This document shows, piece by piece, positions 24,604 to 32,663 of a stretch of DNA of 64,000 bases (position 1 is the stretch's first letter; the number at the start of each line of letters is the position of its first letter). Source of the DNA: Streptomyces galbus (GTDB taxonomy: Bacteria > Actinomycetota > Actinomycetes > Streptomycetales > Streptomycetaceae). Below the pieces are notes generated by a model. That model made no database searches and had not been told where the DNA came from. It saw only the letters and a list, made by a program, of their open reading frames with translations. The stretch is from the NCBI RefSeq assembly GCF_005280195.1, contig NZ_SZPR01000008.1:124001-188000 (forward strand), written 5' to 3'. The translations under genes and the position numbers were made by a program.

Positions 24604-27099
24604 TCAGTCCTCGTGGCCGAGCTGCAGGTCACGCTCGGTGCGGCCGCCGCCGGCGACCTGGAGGACGGTCGCGACCGGCGGGTAGCCGGCGGCGATCACG
24701 GTGTACTCGCCGGACGACAGGTCGACGAAGCGGAACGTGCCGTCGGGGCCCGTGGTGAGGGTGTCCACGACGTTGCCCGCCGCGTCCAGCAGCGTCACGC
24801 GGGCGTCCTCCACCGGCCGGCCCCCGCTCGCGCGGACGGTGCCGCGCAGCACCGCGCCGCCGGCGAGTTCGATGTCCTGGCGGGTCTCGCGGGAGGCCTG
24901 CACGCTGACCGGGAGCGCGGCCGGGCGGAAGGCGGGCGCGCTGGCCGCCAGGGTGTACTCGCCGGCGACCAGTTCGGTGATGACGTAGCCGCCCTCGCGT
25001 GCGCTGCGGGTGCTGGCGACGACCTCGCCGTGGACGTTGGTGAGGGTGACGGTGGCGTCGCGCACCGGGGTGCCGTCGGCGGTGACGACGCTGCCGGCGA
25101 GGCGTCCGGCGCCGCCGAGGACGACGTCCAGCTCGACGGGGCGCTCGCCGACGGTGACGGAGACGGCCTGCGGCTGGTGCCCGCCCGCGGCGGCGATCAG
25201 GACGTACGAACCGGAGCCGGGCGCGGCCAGCGCGTACCGTCCGTCTTCCCCGCTCGCGCCGCGTCCGACCTGCTGCCCGGCGACGTCGATGAGGGTGAGG
25301 GCCGCGCGGGGCACCACGGTCCCGTCGGAGTGCTGGACCGTGCCGCAGACGGCGACGCCGGGCGTCTGCGGCGCCCGGGAGGCGACGGGGGTGCCGCCGC
25401 CCGCGGGGTGCGGGACGGTCTGCGGGTGCGGGTGGGTCACGGGCTCGGTCTCCGTCCCGGTGGTGGGCGTGTGGGCGGTCGCGGCGGCGGTGTTCACCAG
25501 GGGGGTCTCCTTGAGGAAGAAGGCGAGGAGCAGGCCGAGCAGGAGGACCGGCACCAGGTAGAGGAAGATCCTCGGCATGGCGTCGGCGTAGGCGTGGATG
25601 TAGGCGTCGCGCAGCGCCGGGGGCAGGGTGTGCACGAGCTGGGGGGTGATCGACTCGGCGTCGGGCAGCGCGGCGCCCGTGCGGGCGGGCAGCCGGTCGG
25701 CGAGGGCGTCGGCGAGCCGGTCGGCGAAGAGGGTGCCGAAGACGGCGGCGCCCACGCTGCCGCCGATCTGGCGGAAGTAGTTGTTGGCGCTGGTGGCGGT
25801 GCCGAGGTCGGCGGGGCGCACGGAGTTCTGCACGGCGAGGATCAGGACGGGCATCACCATGCCGATGCCGGCACCCAGCACGGCCATCGACAGGCTGTAC
25901 TGCAGCCGGGGGGTGTCGACCTCCAGGCGGGAGAGCAGCCACATGCCGGTCGCGGCGAGCGCCGAGCCGAGGATCGGGTAGGGCCGGTAGCGGCCGGTGT
26001 GGCTGATGAGCTGCCCGGAGACGATGGACGCCACGACGATGCCGCCCATCATGGGCAGCATCAGCAGCCCCGACTCGGTGGCGGAGGCGCCGTCCACCAT
26101 CTGCAGGAAGGTCGGCAGGTAGCTCGCGGCGCCGAACAGCGCGACGCCGATGACGAGGCCCACCAGGCCGGTGACGGTGAAGACGGAGTCGCGGAACAGC
26201 CGCAGCGGCATGAGGGGTTCGGCGGCGAAGCGCTCGGCGACGAGGAAGAGCGCGGTGGCGAGGACCGCTCCGGCGCCGAGGCCGAGGATGACGCGCGAGT
26301 CCCAGGCGTGCTCGGTGCCGCCCCAACTGGTCAGCAGGACCAGGCAGGTGGAGGCGGCCGCGAGCAGCAGCGTGCCGACGACGTCGAACCGCGGCCGGGT
26401 GCGGGGCTTGGGGAGCTTCAGCACGGTGGCGACGACGGCGAGGGTCACCAGTCCGAAGGGGACGTTGATGTAGAAGCACCAGCGCCAGGACAGGTGGTCG
26501 GTGAAGTAGCCGCCGAGCAGGGGCCCGGCCACCGAGGCCAGGCCGAACGCGGCGCCGATGAGGCCCATGAAGCGGCCGCGCTGCCGGGGCGGCACGATGT
26601 CCGCGATGATCGCCTGGACGCCGATCATCAGCCCGCCCGCGCCGACGCCCTGGACCGCCCGGAAGGCGATGAGCTGGTCCATGGTCTGTGCCCGGCCGGC
26701 GAGTCCGGAGCCGATGACGAAGACGACGATGGCGAACTGGAAGACGCCCTTGCGGCCGAGGAGGTCACCTAGCTTGCCGTAGACCGGCAGGCCGACGGTG
26801 GCGGTGAGCAGGTAGGCGGTGATCGCCCAGGACATCTTGTCCAGGCCGTGGAGTTCGCCGACGATCCTGGGCAGGGCGGTCGCGACGATCATCTGCTCCA
26901 GCGCCGCCAGCAGCAGCGCGAGCATCAGCGCGAAGAAGACCAACCGCACCCGGCGGGTGCCGGGTTCGGGCGCCGGGGGCGCCGTGTCGGACGGGAGGCC
27001 CACCGCGTCCGGCGCGGCCGCCGCCCCGGTCGCCCGGCCCTCCCGGGCCGCCCCCGCGGTTCCCGCCCCGGCGTCCCGCTCCAGTGTGCTCCCGCGCAC
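24604..27099 (-). CDS. DHA2-type MFS transporter fused to three carboxypeptidase-regulatory-like domains
   Basis: 831-residue fusion protein. Residues about 48-550 are a 14-helix DHA2 drug:proton antiporter core ([20 protein letters not shown], then [15 protein letters not shown] and the motif C-like [20 protein letters not shown]). After a Pro/Thr-rich linker, residues about 590-831 carry three tandem CarboxypepD_reg beta-sandwich repeats, each with a GT/GS-V-xxxxGxPVxDAxVTL start and a DGxYxxxxLxxGxY end. The GTG at 27099 is chosen because GAGGGGA precedes it by about six bases; the in-frame start at 27204 lacks one. Families fused this way are probably exporters; the role of the extra domains and the substrate are unknown. 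Confidence 0.85.
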   Translation of the reverse strand: MRGSTLERDAGAGTAGAAREGRATGAAAAPDAVGLPSDTAPPAPEPGTRRVRLVFFALMLALLLAALEQMIVATALPRIVGELHGLDKMSWAITAYLLTATVGLPVYGKLGDLLGRKGVFQFAIVVFVIGSGLAGRAQTMDQLIAFRAVQGVGAGGLMIGVQAIIADIVPPRQRGRFMGLIGAAFGLASVAGPLLGGYFTDHLSWRWCFYINVPFGLVTLAVVATVLKLPKPRTRPRFDVVGTLLLAAASTCLVLLTSWGGTEHAWDSRVILGLGAGAVLATALFLVAERFAAEPLMPLRLFRDSVFTVTGLVGLVIGVALFGAASYLPTFLQMVDGASATESGLLMLPMMGGIVVASIVSGQLISHTGRYRPYPILGSALAATGMWLLSRLEVDTPRLQYSLSMAVLGAGIGMVMPVLILAVQNSVRPADLGTATSANNYFRQIGGSVGAAVFGTLFADRLADALADRLPARTGAALPDAESITPQLVHTLPPALRDAYIHAYADAMPRIFLYLVPVLLLGLLLAFFLKETPLVNTAAATAHTPTTGTETEPVTHPHPQTVPHPAGGGTPVASRAPQTPGVAVCGTVQHSDGTVVPRAALTLIDVAGQQVGRGASGEDGRYALAAPGSGSYVLIAAAGGHQPQAVSVTVGERPVELDVVLGGAGRLAGSVVTADGTPVRDATVTLTNVHGEVVASTRSAREGGYVITELVAGEYTLAASAPAFRPAALPVSVQASRETRQDIELAGGAVLRGTVRASGGRPVEDARVTLLDAAGNVVDTLTTGPDGTFRFVDLSSGEYTVIAAGYPPVATVLQVAGGGRTERDLQLGHED

Positions 27100-27178
27100 C
27101 TGCCGCTCCCCTCGTCGCACCTGCCGCACAATTCCCGCGTAAAGCGACAACTCCGAGCAAGCACGACGAGTTACGGCG

Positions 27179-27214
27179 TCGAACCGGTCCGAAAGGAGAA
27201 CCACTCGAACCGGT
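27179..27214. repeat. Two direct copies of TCGAACCGGT upstream of the MFS gene
   Basis: Exact 10-base repeats at 27179-27188 and 27205-27214, 26 bases apart (about 2.5 helical turns), each containing the palindrome ACCGGT. They lie 80-115 bases upstream of the GTG at 27099. A regulator binding site is possible. Confidence 0.35.
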
Positions 27215-27217
27215 GAC

Positions 27218-27241
27218 GGGGGTCAGCGGAGCCCAACCCCC
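27218..27241 (-). terminator. GC-rich hairpin after the SRPBCC gene
   Basis: GGGGGT (27218-27223) pairs with ACCCCC (27236-27241) with a 12-base loop, 17 bases downstream of the SRPBCC stop codon. Confidence 0.35.
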
Positions 27242-27257
27242 AAGGAAGGGGCGGAGG

Positions 27258-27707
27258 TTACGCCGGCTTCTCGACCTCGGCGGCGAGCCGGGCGAGGATC
27301 GCGTCATAGATCCGGCCGAGCCCCTTGGGCGCGAAGGTCTTCTCGAAGAAGCCGCCGATGCCGCCGGCGCCCTGCCAGGTGGTGGTCACCACGACCCGGG
27401 AGCGGCCCTCGCCCGCGGGCGTGACGCGCCAGGTGGTGACCATGGAGGAGTTGCGGTCCTTCTCGACGAGCTCGCCGTCGGTCGGCTCGCTGACCTCCAG
27501 GAGGCAGTCGCGCACCCGCTTGCTGGTGGCCTGGAGCTTCCAGTGCACCAGGGTGCCCTCGCCGTCGCCGCCCTCGCGCACCTCGTACTCGCTGAACTGC
27601 TCGGGCAGCAGCTTGCCGCGCGTGCCGCTGTAGTCGGCGATCGCGTCGAACACCGTCTCCGGGTCCGCCGCGACGACCCGTTCCGTCGTGGCCTCGACCT
27701 GCGCCAT
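27258..27707 (-). CDS. SRPBCC-family protein (polyketide cyclase/START-like fold)
   Basis: 149-residue single-domain helix-grip protein. It shows the N-terminal VEATTERVVAADPETVFDAI strand-helix, the TLVHWKLQATSKRVRD strands and the C-terminal long helix (RIYDAILARLAAEVEKP). Proteins of this type bind hydrophobic ligands in actinomycetes and are often annotated only by fold; no catalytic residues are apparent. The ATG at 27707 has GGAGG eight bases upstream. It is divergent from the radical SAM gene and shares a 182-bp spacer holding a LexA-like box, nearer to the other gene. It is unrelated in sequence to the SRPBCC domain of GvpZ. Confidence 0.82.
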   Translation of the reverse strand: MAQVEATTERVVAADPETVFDAIADYSGTRGKLLPEQFSEYEVREGGDGEGTLVHWKLQATSKRVRDCLLEVSEPTDGELVEKDRNSSMVTTWRVTPAGEGRSRVVVTTTWQGAGGIGGFFEKTFAPKGLGRIYDAILARLAAEVEKPA

Positions 27708-27845
27708 TGAGTTCCTCCACGTCCTGGTTTCTCGGGGCTGGGGCAAGCCAACCACCCCAGCCGTCGGCCGCCCAAATCGGGGCCCCGCAAGCGGCCGGCG
27801 CGGGCCCTCGCGGAGCGCCCGCCGAAAGCACGCGCACGATCATGG

Positions 27846-27863
27846 GAACAGATGTTCTATTGT
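27846..27863 (+). promoter_or_regulatory. LexA/SOS-like box directly before a -10 (radical SAM gene)
   Basis: GAAC-AGAT-GTTC (27846-27857) matches the GAAC-N4-GTTC core of actinobacterial LexA sites. A TATTGT -10-like hexamer follows immediately (27858-27863), and the GAGGAGG ribosome site (27879-27885) and ATG (27890) are appropriately placed. Bound repressor would cover the promoter. Confidence 0.6.
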
Positions 27864-27889
27864 GGGGTCCGCGCTACCGAGGAGGCGTC

Positions 27890-28966
27890 ATGCGCTGGGA
27901 GAACCTCACAGTGGAACCCGCGGAACCCGCGGAACCCGCAGAGCCCGCGGGTTCCGGTCACGGCCGGGCCGACGCCGCGCTGTTCGGCGCGGACGCGGTC
28001 ACCACCCGCACGTTCGACACGCCGGAGTTCCGCGGCATCACGTTCCACGAGATCCGGGCCCGCTCGATCCTGAACCGGGTGCCGGGCGCCTCGCGCATGC
28101 CCTTCGAGTGGACGGTCAACCCCTACCGCGGCTGCACGCACGCGTGCGTCTACTGCTTCGCCCGCAAGACGCACAGCTACCTGGACCTCGACACCGGGAT
28201 CGGCTTCGACACCCAGATCGTGGTCAAGGTCAACGCCCCGGAGGTGCTGCGGCGCCAGCTCGCCTCGCCCCGCTGGCACGGCGACCACGTGGCGATGGGC
28301 ACCAACGTCGACTGCTACCAGCGCGCCGAGGGCCGCTACCGGCTGATGCCGGGCATCCTGTCGGCGCTGCGCGACCGGGCGAACCCGTTCTCCATCCTCA
28401 CCAAGGGCACGCTGATCCTGCGCGACCTCGACCTGCTGCGCCAGGCCGCGGACGTCACCGACGTGGGCGTCTCCGTCTCGGTCGGCTTCACCGACCGCGA
28501 GCTGTGGCGGACCGTCGAGCCCGGCACCCCGGCCCCCGAGCGGCGCCTGGAGGTGGTGCGCACCCTCACCGACCACGGACTGGGCTGCGGTGTCCTGATG
28601 GCGCCGGTGATCCCCTTCCTCGGCGACGAGCCGGCCCAGCTGCGCGCCACCGTACGGGCGATCGCGACCGCCGGGGCCACCTCGGTCACCCCGCTGGTGC
28701 TGCACCTGCGGCCGGGGGCCCGCGAGTGGTTCATGGCGTGGCTCGGGCAGCACCACCCGCACCTGGTGCGGCGCTACGAGCGGCTCTACGCGGACGGCGC
28801 CTACGCCCCGACCTGGTACCAGCGGCGGATCACCCGCCAGGTCCACGACCTCGCGCGGGAGTACGGCATCGGCCCCGCGCGCGCGGGGATGCCCCGCCGG
28901 ATCGCCCGGCCGGAGCCGGCCGCGGAGCCGGAGCCGTCCGGACCGACCCAGCTCACCCTGCTGTGA
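27890..28966 (+). CDS. Rv2578c-family radical SAM protein
   Basis: 358-residue radical SAM enzyme resembling Mycobacterium tuberculosis Rv2578c. The [4Fe-4S] cluster cysteines are C82, C86 and C89 in GCTHACVYCFARKTH (CX3CX2C). A SAM-binding barrel follows (ILTKGTLILRDLDLL, VSVSVGFTDRELWRTVEPGT), as in the spore photoproduct lyase-related group. The substrate is unknown. Residues about 9-20 are four Glu-Pro-Ala units encoded by a 9-base tandem repeat. The ATG at 27890 has GAGGAGG upstream. A LexA-like box overlapping the promoter suggests DNA-damage induction, an inference that would place this enzyme in repair or damage response. Confidence 0.87.
   Translation: MRWENLTVEPAEPAEPAEPAGSGHGRADAALFGADAVTTRTFDTPEFRGITFHEIRARSILNRVPGASRMPFEWTVNPYRGCTHACVYCFARKTHSYLDLDTGIGFDTQIVVKVNAPEVLRRQLASPRWHGDHVAMGTNVDCYQRAEGRYRLMPGILSALRDRANPFSILTKGTLILRDLDLLRQAADVTDVGVSVSVGFTDRELWRTVEPGTPAPERRLEVVRTLTDHGLGCGVLMAPVIPFLGDEPAQLRATVRAIATAGATSVTPLVLHLRPGAREWFMAWLGQHHPHLVRRYERLYADGAYAPTWYQRRITRQVHDLAREYGIGPARAGMPRRIARPEPAAEPEPSGPTQLTLL
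27913..27948 (+). repeat. Four-copy 9-base in-frame tandem repeat
   Basis: Unit GGAACCCGC three times exactly and once imperfectly, coding Glu-Pro-Ala repeats near the N-terminus of the radical SAM protein. Copy number changes would keep the frame. Confidence 0.85.
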
Positions 28967-29037
28967 GCCCCGTCCGCCGGGCCGGCCCGTCCCGGCGCGC
29001 TCCGGACCCCACCGGGCCGGCCCGGCTCCCCCTGCCC

Positions 29038-29043
29038 TAAAAT
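29038..29043 (+). promoter_or_regulatory. Leaderless -10 (TAAAAT) for the DUF6233 gene
   Basis: TAAAAT ends seven bases before the GTG at 29051. It is the best -10 in the window and stands out in very GC-rich surroundings. No ribosome-binding site. Confidence 0.6.
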
Positions 29044-29050
29044 CGAACGT

Positions 29051-29392
29051 GTGAACGATCCCGGTCCGTCGCGTCTCGCACTGCTGCGCTTCCTCGAGCG
29101 CGTGCAGCAGCGTGACCTGGAGCGCACCCGCTGGTGGATCGCCCAGGAGGAGCGCCGGGAGGCCGAGCGGCAACGCGGCGTCGAGGCCCGCCCACCCGCA
29201 CCGGAGTGGGTCCTGGAGCTGGGGCTGAACCGCGACACGCGAGCGGCGTACGTCCACGTCGGCGACTGCTGGAACGCCGCCCGGCGCAGCCGGGGCATCA
29301 GCAGGGAGCAGGCGCTGCGCGCCCTGGCCGAAGGGGTGAGGGCCTGCCCGCACTGCCGGCCCGACAGCGCGCTCGGCTACCAGGAGGGCTGA
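29051..29392 (+). CDS. DUF6233-family small protein with zinc-binding-type Cys pair
   Basis: 113-residue protein of the Streptomyces DUF6233 family. An N-terminal charged helix (LLRFLERVQQRDLERTRWW, then EERREAERQRG) is followed by a compact C-terminal unit with VHVGDCWNAARRSRG and a final GVRACPHCRPDSALG. The Cys of HVGDC, the CPHC pair and a His could bind zinc. Streptomyces genomes carry many copies and the role is unknown. A GTG start is used because TAAAAT lies seven bases before it (leaderless). No operon partner is evident; the next gene begins 225 bases on. Confidence 0.78.
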   Translation: MNDPGPSRLALLRFLERVQQRDLERTRWWIAQEERREAERQRGVEARPPAPEWVLELGLNRDTRAAYVHVGDCWNAARRSRGISREQALRALAEGVRACPHCRPDSALGYQEG

Positions 29393-29617
29393 CCGGCGGA
29401 CGCCCCGCGGGCCCTGACGTGCCGCCAGGCCCCCGGACATCCCGGGTCGGGCCCGACTCGTCCGGACGCGGCCGCTCTCGGGCGCGTTCGACGGCATCGC
29501 GCGGCCCGATCGGGTCAACAATCGGCGGAACGGGTTCGTCCGCGCGCGCCGTCCGGAACGATGCGGCGAGGGCCGTGACCCACGCGGTCCGCTCACCCTC
29601 CGTCCTGGGAGGACCGG

Positions 29618-31201
29618 ATGAGAAAACGCGCAGCCGTGCTGTGCGGTGCCGCCGCCGTCGTCGTGGCCGGGACCCTCACCGCCGTGCCCGCCGACGCCAG
29701 CCCGTCGCACCCGCCGCAGACCGCCCGAGCGGCCCAGCTCACCTGGAAGAAGTGCGGCACGGACGACTACCCGACCCTGCAGTGCGCGTCCCTGAAGGTG
29801 CCGCTGGACCACGCCCGTCCACGGGGCCGGCAGATCACCCTGGCGCTGTCCCGGGTGCCGCACACCTCCTCGACGTACCAGGGACCGCTGCTGGTCAACC
29901 CGGGCGGGCCCGGCGGCAGCGGGCTCTCCCTCGCCGGGTTCGTCGCCTCGGCGCTGCCCAAGGCGGTGGCGTCCCAGTACGACGTCGTCGGCTTCGACCC
30001 GCGCGGGGTGGGCAAGAGCACGCCCGCGCTGGACTGCCGGCCCGGCCACTTCGACCCGGTCCGCCCGGACTCGCTGCCGCTGAGCCGGCCCGTCGAGCGG
30101 GCCGGCGTCCAGCGCGCCAAGGCCTTCGCCGCGGCCTGCGGCAGCAAGTACGCGAGCGTGCTGCCGTTCCTGAACACCCCCGACACGGCGCGGGACATGG
30201 ACGCGATCCGCCGGGCCCTGGGCGCGCGCAAGCTGAACTACTTCGGCTACTCCTACGGGACCTACCTGGGCGCCGTGTACGCCAAGCTGTTCCCGGAGCG
30301 GGTGCGGCGCCTGGTGCTGGACTCGATCGTCGACCCGAGCGGCGTCTGGTACGAGGACAACCTCGCCCAGGACCGCGCCTTCGACGACCGCCACCGCGCC
30401 CTGATGGCGTGGATCGGGGAGCACGACGCCACGTACCACCTCGGCACCGACCCCGGGCGGATCGAGGCCCGTTGGTACGCGATGCGGACGGCGCTGGCCA
30501 AGCAGCCGGCGGGCGGCACCGTGGGCGCGTCGGAGCTGGAGGACACCTTCCTGCCGGGCGGCTACTACAACGGGTACTGGCCCTACCTCGCCGAGGCGTT
30601 CGCCGCGTACGTCAACGACGGCGACACCGAGCCGCTGGTGGACGCGTACGCGAACTTCGCGGCGGTGGACGCCTCCGGCGACAACGGCTACAGCGTCTAC
30701 ACCGCCGTGCAGTGCCGGGACGCGGCCTGGCCGCGCACCTGGTCGCGCTGGCGGGCGGACAACTGGGCGGTGTACGGCAAGGCGCCGTTCATGACCTGGA
30801 ACAACGCCTGGTACAACGCGCCCTGCGCGTTCTGGCCGACCTCCTCGCTGCGCCCGGTCGACGTGGCCAACCGCAAGCTCCCGCCGGTGCTGCTGTTCCA
30901 GGCGACGAACGACGCGGCCACCCCGTACGAGGGCGGTGCGCTGGTGCACCGGATGCTGCGCGGCTCGAGCCTGGTGGTCGAGCAGGGCGGCGGCAACCAC
31001 GGCATCACCCTGAGCGGCAACGCCTGCCTGGACGACCACCTGGCCAGGTACCTCGCCGACGGCACGGTGCCGCGCGGCTCGGGCGAGGCCGACGCGGTCT
31101 GCGCGGCGCTGCCCGATCCGCAGCCGCTGAGCACCGAGGCCGCCGCCTCCGGTGCGGCCCGCGGCTCCACGCTGCACCGCCTGCTGGGCTTCCGCGGCTG
31201 A
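29618..31201 (+). CDS. Secreted tripeptidyl aminopeptidase-like alpha/beta hydrolase
   Basis: 527-residue exported serine hydrolase of the mycelium-associated tripeptidyl aminopeptidase (Tap/Slp) group. A Sec signal peptide occupies about residues 1-28 (MRKRAAVLCGAAAVVVAGTL, Ala-x-Ala-like cleavage near AVPADA). The oxyanion segment is VNPGGPGGSG, the nucleophile S212 sits in GYSYGTYLG, and the C-terminal TAP-like domain carries the Asp in LFQATNDAATPYEGG and the His in GGGNHGITLSG. It probably releases tripeptides from extracellular peptides during growth on protein. GGGAGGA precedes the ATG by six bases. The 225-bp upstream spacer has a 12-base palindrome (29446-29457) but no clear promoter. 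Confidence 0.87.
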   Translation: MRKRAAVLCGAAAVVVAGTLTAVPADASPSHPPQTARAAQLTWKKCGTDDYPTLQCASLKVPLDHARPRGRQITLALSRVPHTSSTYQGPLLVNPGGPGGSGLSLAGFVASALPKAVASQYDVVGFDPRGVGKSTPALDCRPGHFDPVRPDSLPLSRPVERAGVQRAKAFAAACGSKYASVLPFLNTPDTARDMDAIRRALGARKLNYFGYSYGTYLGAVYAKLFPERVRRLVLDSIVDPSGVWYEDNLAQDRAFDDRHRALMAWIGEHDATYHLGTDPGRIEARWYAMRTALAKQPAGGTVGASELEDTFLPGGYYNGYWPYLAEAFAAYVNDGDTEPLVDAYANFAAVDASGDNGYSVYTAVQCRDAAWPRTWSRWRADNWAVYGKAPFMTWNNAWYNAPCAFWPTSSLRPVDVANRKLPPVLLFQATNDAATPYEGGALVHRMLRGSSLVVEQGGGNHGITLSGNACLDDHLARYLADGTVPRGSGEADAVCAALPDPQPLSTEAAASGAARGSTLHRLLGFRG

Positions 31202-31254
31202 GGAGCGCCGGGGGCGGGGACCGCGCGTCGGACCCGTGATCCATCATGGGAGGC

Positions 31255-31653
31255 ATGAGCCGACCGACGAGGATCCCCGCCCCCGAAGGGGTCGCACCCG
31301 CCGCCCAGTACGCGCACGTCGTGACGGCCACGGGCCGGCTCGTCGCGGTCTCCGGGCAGCTCCCGCTGGACGAACACGGCGCGCTCGTCGGCGAGGGCGA
31401 CCCGGCGGCCCAGGCCCGGCAGGTCTTCGAGAACCTCCGCCGCTGTCTGGCCGCCGCCGGAGCGACCTTCGACGACGTCGTCAAACTCACCTGCTTCGTC
31501 ACGGACATGGCCCACATGCCGGCCGTGCGCGAGGCCCGCGCCGCGCACCTGCCCGACGAGCACCTGCCCGCCTCCTCGGCCGTCCAGGTCGCGGCCCTGG
31601 TCCGCCCGGAGTTCCTGCTGGAGGTGGAGGCCCTGGCGGTGGTGGCCGACTGA
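31255..31653 (+). CDS. RidA/YjgF/Endoribonuclease L-PSP family protein
   Basis: 132-residue RidA-family protein. Members hydrolyse reactive enamine/imine intermediates released by PLP enzymes; others act in separate pathways. Visible features are YAHVVTATGRLVAVSGQLPL, the helix RQVFENLRRCLAAAGATFDDVVK and the terminal strand region SSAVQVAALVRPEFLLEVEA. The Arg that binds the substrate carboxylate in canonical RidA falls in the ALVRPEFLLEVEA region, where an Arg is present. ATG at 31255 chosen; an ATG nine bases earlier is also possible, and the GGGAGG before it could be ribosome site or transcript start. Converges on the HEAT gene. Confidence 0.82.
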   Translation: MSRPTRIPAPEGVAPAAQYAHVVTATGRLVAVSGQLPLDEHGALVGEGDPAAQARQVFENLRRCLAAAGATFDDVVKLTCFVTDMAHMPAVREARAAHLPDEHLPASSAVQVAALVRPEFLLEVEALAVVAD

Positions 31654-31686
31654 CGCCACCGGCCGCACCCCTGAGCAGGTGTGTCC

Positions 31687-32262
31687 CTACCTCTGCCGCG
31701 GGATGCGCGCCAGCGCGTGCACCGCCGCCTCGGCGAGGGGCGGGTGGGCGAGTGCCTCGGTGAGGACCGGGCGGGCGCGGGTGTCGGCCAGGGCACCGAG
31801 CCCCTCCACGCAGGCCAGGGCCACCCGCCGGTAGGGGTCGTGCGGGCGCAGGCGCCGCCGCAGCGTGGTGATCAGGGCCGGCACGGCCTCCGGGGCCCGC
31901 AGGTCGACCAGCAGCCGCACCGGGTGCAGGGCGTAGGCCACGCGCAGCTCGTTGGTGGCGAGCGCGGCCGCGGCGCGGGCGGTGCGGGGGTCGCCGAGGC
32001 GGGCGAGGGCGTGGGCGGCGGAGGCGCAGCGCGGCGGGTCGCGGTGGTTGAGCAGCAGGACGAGGGTCTCGAACGATCGCCGGTCCCCGGCCAACCCCAG
32101 GCGGAACGCGGCCAGTTCCCGGGCCCACAGCGGCTGCCCCGGCGCGGTGAGCACCCCGGCGAGCACCTCGGCGTCCCCGGTGGCGGCGAGGTGCTCGAAG
32201 TCCGCCGTGCCGCCCGACTCCCGCCGTAAGCGCTCCGTGAGTGATCGCAACTCTTCGTCCAT
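31687..32262 (-). CDS. HEAT-repeat protein
   Basis: 191-residue all-helical protein made of HEAT-like repeats (LARLGDPRTARAAAAL, LLVDLRAPEAVPALITTLRR, then GLGALADTRARPVLTEAL). Such proteins are usually protein-binding scaffolds or PBS-lyase-like. No catalytic motif is visible. The ATG at 32262 lies seven bases after TACGCT on its strand (leaderless). It is divergent from the double 3-hydroxyacyl-CoA dehydrogenase gene over a 401-bp spacer and converges with RidA. Function unknown. Confidence 0.75.
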   Translation of the reverse strand: MDEELRSLTERLRRESGGTADFEHLAATGDAEVLAGVLTAPGQPLWARELAAFRLGLAGDRRSFETLVLLLNHRDPPRCASAAHALARLGDPRTARAAAALATNELRVAYALHPVRLLVDLRAPEAVPALITTLRRRLRPHDPYRRVALACVEGLGALADTRARPVLTEALAHPPLAEAAVHALARIPRQR

Positions 32263-32663
32263 GACGCCGAGCGTAGGCGGCCTGGGCGGACCGCAGGAGG
32301 CAGATCACACACTTGAGTCCGGCTCGGATCCGGCTGGGGTCTGGCGCGCTCGTTACTCGCCGGTTAAGCTCAGACGAGCGAGTCACCCACTCGCAGCAAC
32401 GCCTCACGACGGCCTGGTGACGCAGCCGTCGGGAGCAGCAGTCGGTTCGGTGCCTCAGGTACCGCAGTACGACCAGGCCCCGGGACAGGGCCGGTCGGAT
32501 CCCCTTCCGTTCATCGGCCGGGCGTGTGCGCGCCCGCGGTGACGGCAGGACCGGGCGTGTGCGCTCGCAGCCCGAAGACACCCGCATCCCTCACGCACCC
32601 GGTGCGCCGCCTCGGCGCACCGGGGGGCGTTCCCAGTCGTCACCCTCATCCTGGAGTCCCGCG
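32263..32663. other. 401-bp divergent spacer with leaderless promoter, repeats and hairpin
   Basis: Contains TACGCT at 32270-32275 (minus strand) for the HEAT gene; an imperfect palindrome TTACTCGCCGGTTAA at 32353-32367; a 14-base direct repeat CCGGGCGTGTGCGC at 32518-32531 and 32551-32564; and a perfect 11-bp hairpin, arms 32598-32608 and 32614-32624, 40 bases before the ATG of the dehydrogenase. No coding region, known riboswitch or tRNA is evident. The long upstream region of the dehydrogenase gene may be a structured leader. Confidence 0.55.

Noticed and set aside
20585..24685. Very long open frame on the plus strand (about 1,366 codons) opposite the methyltransferase and SpoIIE-type genes
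   Set aside because: It lies antisense to genes with clear domains and is an artefact of GC bias at third positions; no domain, start signal or ribosome site.
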